Below, piece after piece: positions 25,509-34,698 of a stretch of DNA of 64,000 nucleotides. The notes beneath the pieces are model-generated. The model was not told where the DNA came from and did no database searches. It saw only the letters and a list, made by a program, of their open reading frames with translations. Source of the stretch: Pseudomaricurvus hydrocarbonicus (lineage in GTDB: Bacteria; Pseudomonadota; Gammaproteobacteria; Pseudomonadales; Cellvibrionaceae). The DNA is taken from contig NZ_JAAONZ010000019.1 of assembly GCF_011602365.1 (NCBI RefSeq), positions 1 to 64,000 on the forward strand. The letters are read 5' to 3'. Positions within the stretch are counted from its first letter, which is position 1. Every line of letters starts with the position of its first letter. The position numbers and the translations under genes were made by a program.

Positions 25509-26096
25509 ATGAGTGAATGCGCCGTGATCCTGGCCGGCGGTCAGGCAAGCCGTATGGGCGGTGGCGACAAAGGCAGATTGATGTTGGGCGATCAATCATT
25601 GATCCAGCGCGTCATTGATCGTATCGCGCCGCAGGTGGACCAGGTGGTGTTAAACGCCAATGGCGACCCGAGTCGTTTTGCTGATCTGGGTTTGCCCGTG
25701 GTGGCCGACTCTGTTGCCGATTTTCCGGGCCCGCTGGCCGGCGTACTGGCCGGCATGGATTGGGCCGCCGAGCACGGGCATGAGTGGCTGATCAGTGTCG
25801 CTGCCGATACCCCCGCGTTCCCGCGTGACCTGGTGGCACGATTGGCCGAGCGCGATACCCCGGTGGTGTTGGCGGCCACACCAGACCCTGAGCGAGGCCG
25901 GCTGCCCCAGCCGACCTTTGGCCGCTGGCAGGTCGCCTTACGCCATGACCTGAGAGCCGCCCTGCACGACGGCGTGCGTAAAATTCGCCAATGGACTCAG
26001 GCCCAGGGCGAGTCGCTGGTGCTGTTTGGTCCGGACGATTTTTTCAACATTAATACGCCGGAAGATCTGGCCTGGGCGGAGCAGCACCTGCCGTGA
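25509..26096 (+). CDS. mobA: Molybdenum cofactor guanylyltransferase
   Basis: 195-residue enzyme that attaches GMP to the molybdopterin cofactor, making the MGD/bis-MGD form used by formate dehydrogenase. The nucleotide-binding signature LAGGQASRMGGGDKG is at the N-terminus, and FPGPLAGVLAGM with VAADTPAFP are typical. I choose the ATG at 25509 (MSECAVILAGG) after GAGAGGAA; the frame is open further upstream without coding character. The stop overlaps the mobB start. Confidence 0.95.
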   Translation: MSECAVILAGGQASRMGGGDKGRLMLGDQSLIQRVIDRIAPQVDQVVLNANGDPSRFADLGLPVVADSVADFPGPLAGVLAGMDWAAEHGHEWLISVAADTPAFPRDLVARLAERDTPVVLAATPDPERGRLPQPTFGRWQVALRHDLRAALHDGVRKIRQWTQAQGESLVLFGPDDFFNINTPEDLAWAEQHLP

Positions 26097-26614
26097 ACGT
26101 GATTGGCATCGTCGGCTGGAAAAACTGCGGCAAAACCACCCTGGCGAGCGCACTCATTGCTGAGCTATGCCGCCGGGGGTTGACGGTTAACTCGATCAAG
26201 CATGCTCATCACGGGGTGGATGTAGACCAGCCCGGTACCGACAGCTACCGTCATCGCGATGCCGGCGCTCAAGAGGTGCTGCTGGCCGGCGGGCAGCGCT
26301 TCGCCATCATGCACGAGCTGCGCGGCGGCGCCGAGCCGACACTGGATGAGCTGCTGGCCCGACTGGGCCCCTGCGACTGGGTCGTGGTGGAAGGGTTCAA
26401 AGCCCACTCACACCCCAAGATCGAAGTGCACCGGCAGGCGTGCACACAGGCGCCCCTGTACCTGAACGACCCCAGCATAATGGCGCTGGCCACGGACTAT
26501 GCCCCTGACTTTGCGGGGCCGAGTTTTGATGTCAACGAAGTCGCGGCCATCGCCGATTTCATCCTGAATGTTGGCGCATCCTCCCCCGGCAAGCGCTCAA
26601 GCGGCAAGCCATGA
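26093..26614 (+). CDS. mobB: Molybdopterin-guanine dinucleotide adaptor MobB
   Basis: 173-residue P-loop GTP-binding protein thought to assist MobA. The P-loop is GWKNCGKTTLASAL. VVVEGFKAHSHPKIEVHR is a family block. The GTG start overlaps the mobA stop (GTGA), and the stop overlaps moeA (ATGA). The three genes form one translationally coupled unit. Confidence 0.93.
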   Translation: MNVIGIVGWKNCGKTTLASALIAELCRRGLTVNSIKHAHHGVDVDQPGTDSYRHRDAGAQEVLLAGGQRFAIMHELRGGAEPTLDELLARLGPCDWVVVEGFKAHSHPKIEVHRQACTQAPLYLNDPSIMALATDYAPDFAGPSFDVNEVAAIADFILNVGASSPGKRSSGKP

Positions 26615-27888
26615 ATGGAAAAGGCATGAACGAAAAGGCGATCAACGAACTGCGTAACGACTGTTTTGCCCTGCCCCCCGGGGTGAACTGGACGCCGGTG
26701 GACGAAGCCCTCGAGCGCTTGCGCTCGCGCCTGCACCCGGTGGTGGGTGTGGATCGCGCAGTGCCGCTGGCACAGCTGAACGGCCGGCTGTTGGCGAGCG
26801 ATGTGTACGCGCCCCGCGCGCATCCCCCCAGCAGCAATTCGGCGGTGGATGGCTATGCATTTGCGGGCCCGATCACCCAGGTGCCCTGTGTCATGCCGTT
26901 GGTGGAAGGTCGCAGCGCGGCGGGCGCGCCCTACACCGGTCAGGTACCCGAGGGCCACGCGATCCGGATACTCACCGGTGCGGTGATGCCAACCGGCACC
27001 GATACGGTGGTGCTGGAAGAGGACTGCGAAGTCACCGACCAGCAGCTGCATTTGAACGGCACATTAAAAGCGGGCGCCAATTGCCGTCAAGCCGGTGAGG
27101 ACATCAAGGCCCGGGAGCGGATTCTCACGGCGGCCAGCCGCTTGACGCCAACCCAGATTGCCGTCCTGGCCAGCGTGGGGGTCGAGGCGGTCGATGTCTA
27201 TCAGCGACTGCGCGTCGGCGTGTTATCCACAGGGGATGAAGTCAAGCCCGTTGGGGCCCCGGTCACCGACTGGCAAATTTATGACGCCAACCACCCGATG
27301 CTCAGTGCCCTGGTGACGCGGCTGGGTTATCAGGTGGTGGACCTGGGCCATGTGCGGGATCGGGCTGAAGAGGTGCAAGCGGCGTTGGAGCGCGGCGCGG
27401 CGCAGTGCGACCTGATCCTCACCAGTGGCGGTATCTCGGCCGGCGACGAAGACCATGTGTCGAAAACGCTGCAAGCCCATGGTGACATCAGCAACTGGCG
27501 CATCGCGATCAAACCCGGCCGGCCGCTGGCGCTGGCCATGTTCCAGGGGACCCCCGTGGTGGGCTTGCCGGGCAATCCGGTGGCGGCCTGGGTCTGTGCG
27601 CTGCGCTTTGGCACGCCGGCGATGGCGCTGCTGGCCGGTGGTGAGTGGTTCGAACCCCAGGGCTATGACCTGCCCGCCAACTTTTCCAAGCGCAAGAAAC
27701 CGGGCCGCAGCGAGATGCTGCGCGCCCGGATCCGCCAGGGCCAGGTCGAGGTTTTCGGCTCGGAAGGCTCGGGCCGGGTGACCGGTTTGGCCTGGTCCGA
27801 GGGTTTGGTGGAGCTGGACGAAGGCGCTCGGCAGATCGAACCGGGAACCCCCGTGCGGTTTATTCCCTATAGCAGCTTCGGCTTGTAA
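26611..27888 (+). CDS. moeA: Molybdopterin molybdenumtransferase MoeA
   Basis: 425-residue enzyme that inserts molybdate (or, as the adjacent tup genes suggest, tungstate) into adenylylated molybdopterin. NSAVDGYAF, LTGAVMPTGTDTVVLEED, LSTGDE, TSGGISAGDEDHV and GLPGNPVAAW are the expected MoeA segments in order. It overlaps mobB by four bases. An IYDANHPML loop lies in the MogA-like domain. Confidence 0.95.
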   Translation: MNGKGMNEKAINELRNDCFALPPGVNWTPVDEALERLRSRLHPVVGVDRAVPLAQLNGRLLASDVYAPRAHPPSSNSAVDGYAFAGPITQVPCVMPLVEGRSAAGAPYTGQVPEGHAIRILTGAVMPTGTDTVVLEEDCEVTDQQLHLNGTLKAGANCRQAGEDIKARERILTAASRLTPTQIAVLASVGVEAVDVYQRLRVGVLSTGDEVKPVGAPVTDWQIYDANHPMLSALVTRLGYQVVDLGHVRDRAEEVQAALERGAAQCDLILTSGGISAGDEDHVSKTLQAHGDISNWRIAIKPGRPLALAMFQGTPVVGLPGNPVAAWVCALRFGTPAMALLAGGEWFEPQGYDLPANFSKRKKPGRSEMLRARIRQGQVEVFGSEGSGRVTGLAWSEGLVELDEGARQIEPGTPVRFIPYSSFGL

Positions 27889-27913
27889 TCATCCGAAGCT
27901 GTAATCACTCCAC

Positions 27914-27977
27914 AGTTGTATTGATTCATAGTTGTATTGATTCATAGTTGTATTGATTCATAGTTGTATTGATTCAT
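27914..27977. repeat. Four perfect 16-bp tandem repeats after moeA
   Basis: AGTTGTATTGATTCAT occurs four times head to tail, between the moeA stop and the convergent DUF6505-like gene. It is followed by a related half unit (TATTTATTCATAGCT). Confidence 0.96.
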
Positions 27978-27985
27978 CGCGGTAT

Positions 27986-28462
27986 TTATTCATAGCTGCC
28001 GTGCACCGCAAAAGCCTCCAGCGAGGCCGCTTGCGGGGCTCGGGAGCGATAGGTTTCCTCAACCCCTAACGGGGTCAGCGTGCGGCTGACCAGCAACAGG
28101 GTGTTCTCCTCGAAGTCCTCACACATACTGCGCATCTGAAGGATTTCTTCGCAGGCGACCGGGTAGGCCGCGTCAATACCCGGCGCGCCGTAACACTCGA
28201 TAAAGGTCTGCGCCAGTGTTTGGCGCAGCTGCTCCAATTCGGCTTCTGTGATGTTGCAAACGCCAATTACACTGGCGCGCCCACCTGACTCGATGCTGTA
28301 CCAGCCGTGGCTGAACGCCTGACGCGCCTTACCGGTCAGATCGGCCTCGCTCCAGTTGGAGAACTCAAACCCGCCCGAGATGGCCCATTCACCGCTGGCG
28401 GCCGGCAGGTCAAACACCTTTTCATCGGATTCATCCAGTCGCAGGGTACGGGCCAGTTTCAT
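27986..28462 (-). CDS. DUF6505-like protein of formate dehydrogenase clusters
   Basis: 158-residue soluble protein with no signal or membrane segment. LARTLRLDESDEKVFD near the start and WAISGGFEF resemble the small DUF6505 proteins that I associate with formate dehydrogenase accessory genes; this assignment is from memory of context. No catalytic motif is visible. It is the last gene of a four-gene minus-strand operon. Its start overlaps the preceding gene by four bases. Confidence 0.6.
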   Translation of the reverse strand: MKLARTLRLDESDEKVFDLPAASGEWAISGGFEFSNWSEADLTGKARQAFSHGWYSIESGGRASVIGVCNITEAELEQLRQTLAQTFIECYGAPGIDAAYPVACEEILQMRSMCEDFEENTLLLVSRTLTPLGVEETYRSRAPQAASLEAFAVHGSYE

Positions 28463-29277
28463 AGGGAACCCCTGGTGTCATCGGTGCTCATTTTCTCCGC
28501 CCTCGGGCTCTTGGCATGGTGTTTCTCGGCGCTCGGTTTCCCAGTGCTCGGCGTCATAGCGCCCAGCGTCCTGGCCGCTGGCTCGGCGAAGTCGATCAAG
28601 CTCAAGGTCTCGGTGATGCCCCCGTGGCGCAAGAGCATCCGACCTTTGTCATCCAGCCCCACCAACAGTCCGGTCTTTGGCTGATCGACCCTGTCACCCA
28701 GGCTGTCACAGCGTGCCCGCCACTCGCGATGGACGCGCTCAAACCCGCTGTCCATAAAGCAGGTCAGCCACCACAGGGTATGTTTGGACCAGCTTTCCAG
28801 CAGCGCCATGGGGGCGATATCACCACACCCTTCCTCGTACAGACAGGTTTGATCCGGGTGTTCACCGGGCTCGTCACTCGACGGCATAAACGCCACCTCA
28901 ATGCCGATGACCAGCCAGTTAGGCTGCGCCCGGGGGGCTGACACATCCGCAGCAAAGCGAACGCATGCGCAGACCGCACCGTTGACCTTGATGCGATCTG
29001 GCCATTGAAACTGTACCGGCACTTCGGCCGGGGCCAGCGCCCCCAGACTTTCGGCCAGGCCGAGCTGGACGACATAGACGGCCTGAATCGCGTCTTCCAG
29101 CGGTGTTTCCGGCGCCAACACCAGGGCCGCGCGCAAGCTATCGAGGCCCTCAGAGTAAAAAATCGTGCCGGCATCGATGCCGGCGATGGCCTGGCTGACG
29201 GCCTTGTCGAAAGGGTCCACGGGCGCGGGGACCACCTCGCCCGAGAACAGCGGTGGAAACTGCGGTGCCTCAATCAC
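28459..29277 (-). CDS. Biotin/lipoate protein ligase-like protein
   Basis: 272-residue protein. FQWPDRIKVNGAVCACVRF and NWLVIGIEVAFM match the ligase core (KWPNDIxxxGxKxxGI...vGIGiNvn) of the BPL/LplA family, with the usual catalytic Lys replaced (C-A-C-V), and GLLVGLDDKGRMLLR resembles the BirA C-terminal domain. About 35 residues rich in Ala, Glu and Lys follow. It probably does not biotinylate; it may bind a cofactor or act as a scaffold. It overlaps the Mrp gene by four bases. Confidence 0.65.
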   Translation of the reverse strand: MIEAPQFPPLFSGEVVPAPVDPFDKAVSQAIAGIDAGTIFYSEGLDSLRAALVLAPETPLEDAIQAVYVVQLGLAESLGALAPAEVPVQFQWPDRIKVNGAVCACVRFAADVSAPRAQPNWLVIGIEVAFMPSSDEPGEHPDQTCLYEEGCGDIAPMALLESWSKHTLWWLTCFMDSGFERVHREWRARCDSLGDRVDQPKTGLLVGLDDKGRMLLRHGGITETLSLIDFAEPAARTLGAMTPSTGKPSAEKHHAKSPRAEKMSTDDTRGSL

Positions 29278-30119
29278 AGCACGGCCCGGGCGTAAGCATC
29301 AGAGGCCATAATGTCCGCGGCGATGCGCAGGAAGACCCGAGCCTGGGGGCTGGCCGGCTTGGACACCACAATCGGAACGCCGCCGTCCGAGCCGACACGG
29401 ATATCCAGATCGAGGGGAATTTCCCCCAGGAAGGGCGCGCCGAGCTTTGCCGCCTCGGCCCGGGCGCCGCCGGATCCAAAGGGGTGGTGCTCTTTGCCGC
29501 AGCCGTCGCAGACAAAAGACGCCATGTTTTCGATCAGGCCCAACAGCGGCACGTCCATCCGCTGGAACATGTCGATGCCTTTGCGCGCATCCATGAGAGC
29601 AATGTCCTGCGGGGTCGAGACCACAATGGCGCCGGCGACAAAGAATTTCTGGCTCAGGGTCATCTGCACGTCACCGGTGCCCGGGGGCAGATCCACCAGC
29701 AGCACGTCCAGCCGGCCCCAGTCCACCTGGTTCATCATCTGCTGCAGGGCGCCCATCAGCATCGGCCCGCGCCAGACGAGCGCTTCGTCCTCCGAGGTCA
29801 TCAGGCCCAGGGACATCAGCGTCACGCCGTGATTGCGCAGGGGTAAAATGGTATGGCCATCGGGGCTGGACGGGCGACCCGACACACCCAGCATGCGAGG
29901 CTGGCTGGGACCGTAGACGTCAGCGTCCAGCAGGCCCACTTTAAGACCTTTCGAAGCCAGTGCCACCGCCAGATTGGACGCCACGGTCGACTTGCCCACC
30001 CCGCCCTTGCCCGAGGCGATGGCGATGATGCGCTCAACCCCCGGCGGGTTTTTGTCCTGTGGCCGGGGCGCGTCGGTCCCGATCAGGGGTCCCTTGGCAG
30101 CGTCAACGTATTGAACCAT
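29274..30119 (-). CDS. Mrp/NBP35-family Fe-S cluster carrier ATPase
   Basis: 281-residue P-loop ATPase that carries Fe-S clusters to target enzymes. The deviant Walker A is ASGKGGVGKST. LVDLPPGTGDVQMTL and the CDGC cluster-binding pair (VCDGCGKEHHPFG) are diagnostic. It lacks the N-terminal DUF59 domain of typical Mrp. Placement between the poly-ferredoxin and the ligase-like gene suggests a dedicated carrier for the formate dehydrogenase system. Confidence 0.9.
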   Translation of the reverse strand: MVQYVDAAKGPLIGTDAPRPQDKNPPGVERIIAIASGKGGVGKSTVASNLAVALASKGLKVGLLDADVYGPSQPRMLGVSGRPSSPDGHTILPLRNHGVTLMSLGLMTSEDEALVWRGPMLMGALQQMMNQVDWGRLDVLLVDLPPGTGDVQMTLSQKFFVAGAIVVSTPQDIALMDARKGIDMFQRMDVPLLGLIENMASFVCDGCGKEHHPFGSGGARAEAAKLGAPFLGEIPLDLDIRVGSDGGVPIVVSKPASPQARVFLRIAADIMASDAYARAVL

Positions 30120-30225
30120 GCGATGTCCTGTTAAAAATGTCCGGCTAAATGTGTCGTGTTAAAAAGGTCCTGCTTCATGTGCTCTGCGAAGCATGCCTTG
30201 CTGACTGTTTATGCCTGCTGAGTGT

Positions 30226-32205
30226 TCAGCGGTCCAGATAGTCATCACGGGTGCGAACCCGTGGGCGTTCCCCCCCCGCCATGGGCGCGTTTTCCCCATG
30301 GAACTGGGCCTTGACGCGACAATCGTCACACATTTTGATGAGCTGTACCTGATCCGCGCTGGTGTACATCCAGTGCTGGTTTTGCAGTTTTTCAACGATG
30401 CGGTTGATCGTGCTGGCGACCCCAAAGGGCCTGCCACACTGGACGCATTCGAACGGGTCTTCGCCGTGCAAGGCTCGCGCACTGAGCGCGTCCTTCGACA
30501 CATCCAGGCGGGGCTGCAGCGTGATGGCCGACTCGGGGCAGGTGCTTTGGCAAACGCCGCATTGCACACAGGCATTTTCGGTGAACTGCACCTCTGGCCG
30601 GTCCGGATGGTCGCCGAGGGCTCCGGTGGGACACAGTGACACGCACGCGAGACAGAGCGTGCATTGGTCGGCATTGATCTCAATTGCGCCGTACGGTGCG
30701 CCCACCGGCAGGGGGATCGGCGCGTCGAGCGGGTCCGCCATGGCGCCAACCGTGACCCGGGTAACGTCACGGCGGCCACCCACCAGCAACACCGGTTCGC
30801 ACACGCGCCCGGGGTGATCCCCGGCGGCACCAAGAGCCTCGGCGGCGATCACCCGCACCCGGCCGGGAGCCTGTTGAGCCCCCTCCAGCATGGCCCGGGC
30901 CAGCTCAACCTCGGCGGCCACGGCCTGGCGGTCGGTGTCGTTGTCCACCAGTATCAAGACTTCGGCGTAGCCCGCGCCTAACGCAGCCAGCAGCTCGGCA
31001 TGGCCGATACGATCCACATGCGCCAGCCCCAGCGGAATCAGATCGTCCGCCAGCCCATCGCCATAGCGGGCGAGCCGGGCGATGCTGTCGGCACCGGCAC
31101 CCAGGGTATGAAACACCAGTCGCGGGGCCTCGTCGGTCTGCTCGCGATAGACGCTGGCCATGACGTCCAGGGCCTGAGTCAGTGCCTCAAACGGCGTTTC
31201 GTTCATGGTCACGGCAGACGTCGGACAGACCGCCGCACAGGCGCCGCAGCCGGCGCAAATGTCTGAATCGATGTGCACGTGGTCCCCTGCGGAGACAATG
31301 GCCTCGGTGGGGCACACGGCCAGACAACGGGTGCAACCGCTTTTGTTCGCCCGCGAGTGCGCGCACAACGAGGCTTCCAGCTTGAAATACACGGTTTTCT
31401 CAAACTCACCGACCCGCTCCCTGGCCGTCAAAGCGATACGCTCCAACTCCCCGGTTTGGGTCGGATCGGCCCAAAAATAGCCGTTGCGCTTTTGATAACC
31501 GGGAAACGCGGGCTCGCCGCCGCGCAGGTCGATAAACACGTCACACTCACTGCGGGCGGTGGCTTTCACCTCGCCATAACCCAAGGCACCACGGCCGGCG
31601 GGATTCAGGGTTTGCAACTGGGCAAATTCCAATGTGAAATTGCCGAGCGCGCCACGGGCGGCCGACAAGCGCCCCCGGGCCACGTCGTAACCGGCGGAGG
31701 GCAACAGGATCGGCCCCGCATCATTGACCACACAGGTGACGCCCAGCTCGTCCTGTACCAGCTCGGCCATCCTGATGGCCGCCTCGGTGGGGCCGACGAT
31801 GCAACAGACACCGCTTGAGTGAATGGTTTTGACGGGTGCCTGCGGCGCCGGCAGCCGGGCCGCAGCAATTAAGGCCGCCTGCTTGGCGTGTACGCGTCCG
31901 GGGTTGGCGTCCGGTGCGCTCCAGCCCGCACGGTCGCGAATGTCGATGGTACTCAACGGTGCGGAATGTTCAATTTCAGCGTGGATTTCCTCACTCAGGC
32001 GCTCGAATAAAGCCGCCTGCTGACCACAGGCAATGAGCAATTCGTCACCGCCACTCAGATGCCTGGCCGTGGTAGTCATATCCTGGCCGCACAGTTGATC
32101 CACCACGACCACTTGCTCAGCGTCCGCGGCCGCTTGCAGGGCCTTGGGGTTAAAAGACTGAGTTTTATTGCAGCTGCATAACAACAGGGTTTTGGGTGCC
32201 ACCAT
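30226..32205 (-). CDS. Poly-ferredoxin (four 4Fe-4S motifs) of the formate dehydrogenase locus
   Basis: 659-residue cytosolic protein. Cys motifs lie in two pairs: CTRCLAVCP and CAGCGACAAVCP in the middle, then CTLCLACVSLCP and CVQCGVCQSTCP near the C-terminus. Further Cys pairs follow, CVQCGRPFG and CDDCR. A large N-terminal part has no recognised domain. Similar multi-cluster proteins stand beside DUF3305/DUF3306 genes in many formate dehydrogenase clusters. It could carry electrons or build clusters for FDH; the role is not established. Confidence 0.85.
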   Translation of the reverse strand: MVAPKTLLLCSCNKTQSFNPKALQAAADAEQVVVVDQLCGQDMTTTARHLSGGDELLIACGQQAALFERLSEEIHAEIEHSAPLSTIDIRDRAGWSAPDANPGRVHAKQAALIAAARLPAPQAPVKTIHSSGVCCIVGPTEAAIRMAELVQDELGVTCVVNDAGPILLPSAGYDVARGRLSAARGALGNFTLEFAQLQTLNPAGRGALGYGEVKATARSECDVFIDLRGGEPAFPGYQKRNGYFWADPTQTGELERIALTARERVGEFEKTVYFKLEASLCAHSRANKSGCTRCLAVCPTEAIVSAGDHVHIDSDICAGCGACAAVCPTSAVTMNETPFEALTQALDVMASVYREQTDEAPRLVFHTLGAGADSIARLARYGDGLADDLIPLGLAHVDRIGHAELLAALGAGYAEVLILVDNDTDRQAVAAEVELARAMLEGAQQAPGRVRVIAAEALGAAGDHPGRVCEPVLLVGGRRDVTRVTVGAMADPLDAPIPLPVGAPYGAIEINADQCTLCLACVSLCPTGALGDHPDRPEVQFTENACVQCGVCQSTCPESAITLQPRLDVSKDALSARALHGEDPFECVQCGRPFGVASTINRIVEKLQNQHWMYTSADQVQLIKMCDDCRVKAQFHGENAPMAGGERPRVRTRDDYLDR

Positions 32206-32407
32206 TGGACTTTTGCTCGTTTGGACTTCTGACTCTTTATAGTTGTCTCTATGAGTAAAGAGCAGTTATGGACGCTTGTCGAACCGGCCGCCGCCGCGGA
32301 CTGAACCGCTGGCGATTTGCCTGGCCTTCGCTAGCCGAATATTGAACCCTCCGCTAGCCGAATAATTAACGCTCTGCTAGCTTAATAATAGACATCAGAG
32401 AGTTGCC
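32206..32407. promoter_or_regulatory. Divergent promoter region with 23-bp tandem repeats
   Basis: Between the poly-ferredoxin and DUF3305 genes lie a CTCTTTA/TAAAGAG dyad (about 32234-32265) and three imperfect 23-base repeats at 32329-32397 (cores CGCTAGCCGAAT, CGCTAGCCGAAT, TGCTAGCTTAAT). The repeats end ten bases before the DUF3305 ATG, overlapping the place of promoter and leader, so they are candidate regulator sites. Confidence 0.6.
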
Positions 32408-32986
32408 ATGAGCCGTCACATAGAGAACTGGAAACGCCAATTACCCGTCGGTGCCGTCGTTCGCCGCTCGCCTGGGGTGACCCGCTGGGCGCGGGAGACC
32501 TGGAAACCGGTGGCGGTTATACCCGGCGCGCCGGATGCGTTCTGGAAAGAGTTGGTGCGCGAAGGTGAGACGGTCGATTACCACGCAGGCACGGTGACCA
32601 TGGAACTGTTTCGCGCCGACGTGGAAGCCTATCTCATTTCCTTAAACATGACGGTCCCTTCCCTGTGGGTCGTCATGGATCGCGATGAAAGCAAGCGCTC
32701 CCCCTCAGGCTGGCGGGTGAGCACGATCACCGCCAGTGCCTATGAGGCGCAGGATGCGCTGGACAGTGGCGAGAGCATCGTTGAAGCCGTGCCGATTCCC
32801 GACACCTTGGCGGCCTGGGTCAAAGAATTTATCGATATGCACTATGTCGAAGAGCCTTTTAAAAAGCGCCGTCGCGACACGCTGAGCGTTGATGGTCTCG
32901 AGGACGGCAAGGGCGATGCCCGCATTCGCCAGGACAGCGACGTCTACCGCGCGCCCTCCAGCCTGCAAAAACCCAGAGCGCACTGA
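32408..32986 (+). CDS. DUF3305 protein
   Basis: 192-residue soluble protein of a family found almost only beside formate dehydrogenase genes. PVGAVVRRSPGVTRWARETWKPVAVIPGA is the family signature. SLWVVMD and the C-terminal VEEPFKKRRRD follow. No enzymatic motif is visible. The stop overlaps the start of the DUF3306 gene (TGATG). Confidence 0.88.
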   Translation: MSRHIENWKRQLPVGAVVRRSPGVTRWARETWKPVAVIPGAPDAFWKELVREGETVDYHAGTVTMELFRADVEAYLISLNMTVPSLWVVMDRDESKRSPSGWRVSTITASAYEAQDALDSGESIVEAVPIPDTLAAWVKEFIDMHYVEEPFKKRRRDTLSVDGLEDGKGDARIRQDSDVYRAPSSLQKPRAH

Positions 32987-33657
32987 TGGCCGAGTCACGC
33001 TTACAGCGCTGGTCGCGCGCCAAAAACGAAGCTCGCCAGCAGACCGAGTCGGGTCCGCCTGCAGCCATTGAGCCCAGGCCTACCCCCGAAGAACAGGAGC
33101 TCGCCATCAATGAGGCCCTGCCTGAGCACGAGACGTTGGCGAAGTACAACTTGCCCGCCCCGGATACCATTGAACTCGGTACCGACATTAAGGGCTTCAT
33201 GCGTCAAGAGATTCCGGAATATTTGCGCCGCAAGGCCCTCCACGCGCTGTGGAAATCCAACCCCGTGCTGGCGGTGCTGGACGGCCTGAATGACTACGAT
33301 GAAGACTTCTCCGGCGCCGCCAGCGCAAGCCGCGGCTTACAGACCCTGTACAAGGTGGGCCAGGGCTACACGGATAAAACCGCCGCGGCGGATGAACACA
33401 CCGAAGTTCACCTCGCAGGGCAGACCGGGTCTGTCGCGCCCGCGGTCGCAACGTCCGTTTCCCCTCCAGTCGCAACGTCCGTCTCCCCCCCAGTCGCAGC
33501 CAGTGCCCCCCCGGAGGATGACAACGACGTCACCCACCGATCGAAGTCCGAAACAGAGATTGATTCCCCCGCCAACAGGCGTCCTTTCGAGCTGGTACCC
33601 CATCAGACTGAAAGGCAACCTGCACCGCGCTATCGTCCGCGGATGCGTTTCGACTGA
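32986..33657 (+). CDS. DUF3306 protein
   Basis: 223-residue soluble protein. The N-terminal segment RLQRWSRAKNEARQQ and the core IKGFMRQEIPEYLRRKALHALWKSNPVLAVLDGLNDYDEDF define the DUF3306 family. The C-terminal third is low-complexity, with a repeated VATSVSPPVA block and acidic stretches, and is probably disordered. It is co-translated with DUF3305. Function unknown. Confidence 0.87.
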   Translation: MAESRLQRWSRAKNEARQQTESGPPAAIEPRPTPEEQELAINEALPEHETLAKYNLPAPDTIELGTDIKGFMRQEIPEYLRRKALHALWKSNPVLAVLDGLNDYDEDFSGAASASRGLQTLYKVGQGYTDKTAAADEHTEVHLAGQTGSVAPAVATSVSPPVATSVSPPVAASAPPEDDNDVTHRSKSETEIDSPANRRPFELVPHQTERQPAPRYRPRMRFD

Positions 33658-33811
33658 CGGTGGTTACTGACGACGATTACCCACTGTGACTGACCATTAA
33701 TTGCCAACTTTTGCTGGCAGAGTTGCACCAAAGTCCGATCAGGTCTATACCCATACTGTTGATTAAAATTTAGACAGCACTCCTTTGAACCGCACGTCAC
33801 AGGATGAAAAC

Positions 33812-34423
33812 TTGACCAGCACGGCTCATGTTCACTGCCCTCGCTCGATCAACGAGGAAGATCTTGCGCGAGCCCAAATGTATCAGTTACTGGGTGTCTT
33901 GCTGGGCGGTCCGCCGTCCAGTGAGCTTCTGCTGGGACTGGCCTCCTTGCGGGGTAATGACACCCCTGTGGGGTCCGCCTCACAGGATCTGGCGGTGCAG
34001 GCAAAACGCACCGCGCCGGATGAGGCCGAGCGGGAGTTCAACAAGCTGTTCATCGGGCTCGGTCGCGGTGAACTGCTGCCGTACGCCAGCTATTACCTGA
34101 CCGGTTTTCTGAACGAGAAGCCCCTTGCGGATTTGCGCCGCGATCTGAGAACCAGGGGCATCAAAGCTCGTGAGGACGTTAAAGAACCTGAAGATCATCT
34201 GGGCACGCTGTGTGAAATCATGGCGGGCATCATCACCGGCGAGTTCGCTTGCGACAGCGATGTGACGTCACAGAAAGCTTTTTTTGACCGGCACCTGGCA
34301 AAGTGGGCGGCGCTGTTTTTTAGCGATTTGGAACAGGCGCAAACCGCACTTTTTTATGCGCCTGTGGGCGCGCTGGGTCGGGCTTTTATGGCCGTTGAAA
34401 GTGAGGCGTTTGCCCTTGAATAA
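33812..34423 (+). CDS. TorD/DmsD-like maturation chaperone
   Basis: Chaperone that binds the twin-arginine leader of the formate dehydrogenase catalytic subunit until its cofactor is loaded. The all-helical protein has EREFNKLFIGLGRGELLPYASYYLTG (family hallmark) and EPEDHLGTLCEIMAGII. I choose a TTG start at 33812 because AGGA lies seven bases before it; an upstream TTG at 33785 is the alternative. Length is about 203 residues. Confidence 0.88.
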   Translation: MTSTAHVHCPRSINEEDLARAQMYQLLGVLLGGPPSSELLLGLASLRGNDTPVGSASQDLAVQAKRTAPDEAEREFNKLFIGLGRGELLPYASYYLTGFLNEKPLADLRRDLRTRGIKAREDVKEPEDHLGTLCEIMAGIITGEFACDSDVTSQKAFFDRHLAKWAALFFSDLEQAQTALFYAPVGALGRAFMAVESEAFALE

Positions 34424-34464
34424 CCGGCAACGGATCGATTCCCTAACTCAACTGGAGGTGTCCG

Positions 34465-34698
34465 ATGGTCACCCAAAATGAAACCATGGACGGCCTAAAG
34501 AATGAAATAAAGGGCACCCAAAAGGGTGAAAACAGCCGGCGCCGTTTCTTGCGCATGGCCGTAACGGCGGCACCGGCGATCGTTGCGGCGGCAGTGGCAC
34601 CAAACGCCGCAGCCAAGATGGTGACCAAAGTCCCGCGAAGCCGCGGTCTGCGTGACACAGAGCACACCCGTAAATACCTGGAATCGGCTCGTTTTTGA
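34465..34698 (+). CDS. Small TAT-signal protein of the formate dehydrogenase operon
   Basis: 77-residue peptide with a twin-arginine signal (SRRRFLRMAV) followed by an Ala-rich hydrophobic stretch. The remaining 25 residues (VPRSRGLRDTEHTRKYLESARF) match small TAT-target proteins annotated in formate dehydrogenase regions. Its role is unknown; it may be a small subunit or an export helper. A GGAGG site precedes the ATG. Confidence 0.85.
   Translation: MVTQNETMDGLKNEIKGTQKGENSRRRFLRMAVTAAPAIVAAAVAPNAAAKMVTKVPRSRGLRDTEHTRKYLESARF

Noticed and set aside
27914-27977. Possible CRISPR-like array
   Set aside because: Units are 16 bp, head to tail, without spacers, so it is a simple tandem repeat.
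30159-30833. A long frame overlapping the poly-ferredoxin gene on the same strand
   Set aside because: Arg/Pro/Cys-rich shadow of a GC-rich gene; the poly-ferredoxin frame has clear cluster motifs.
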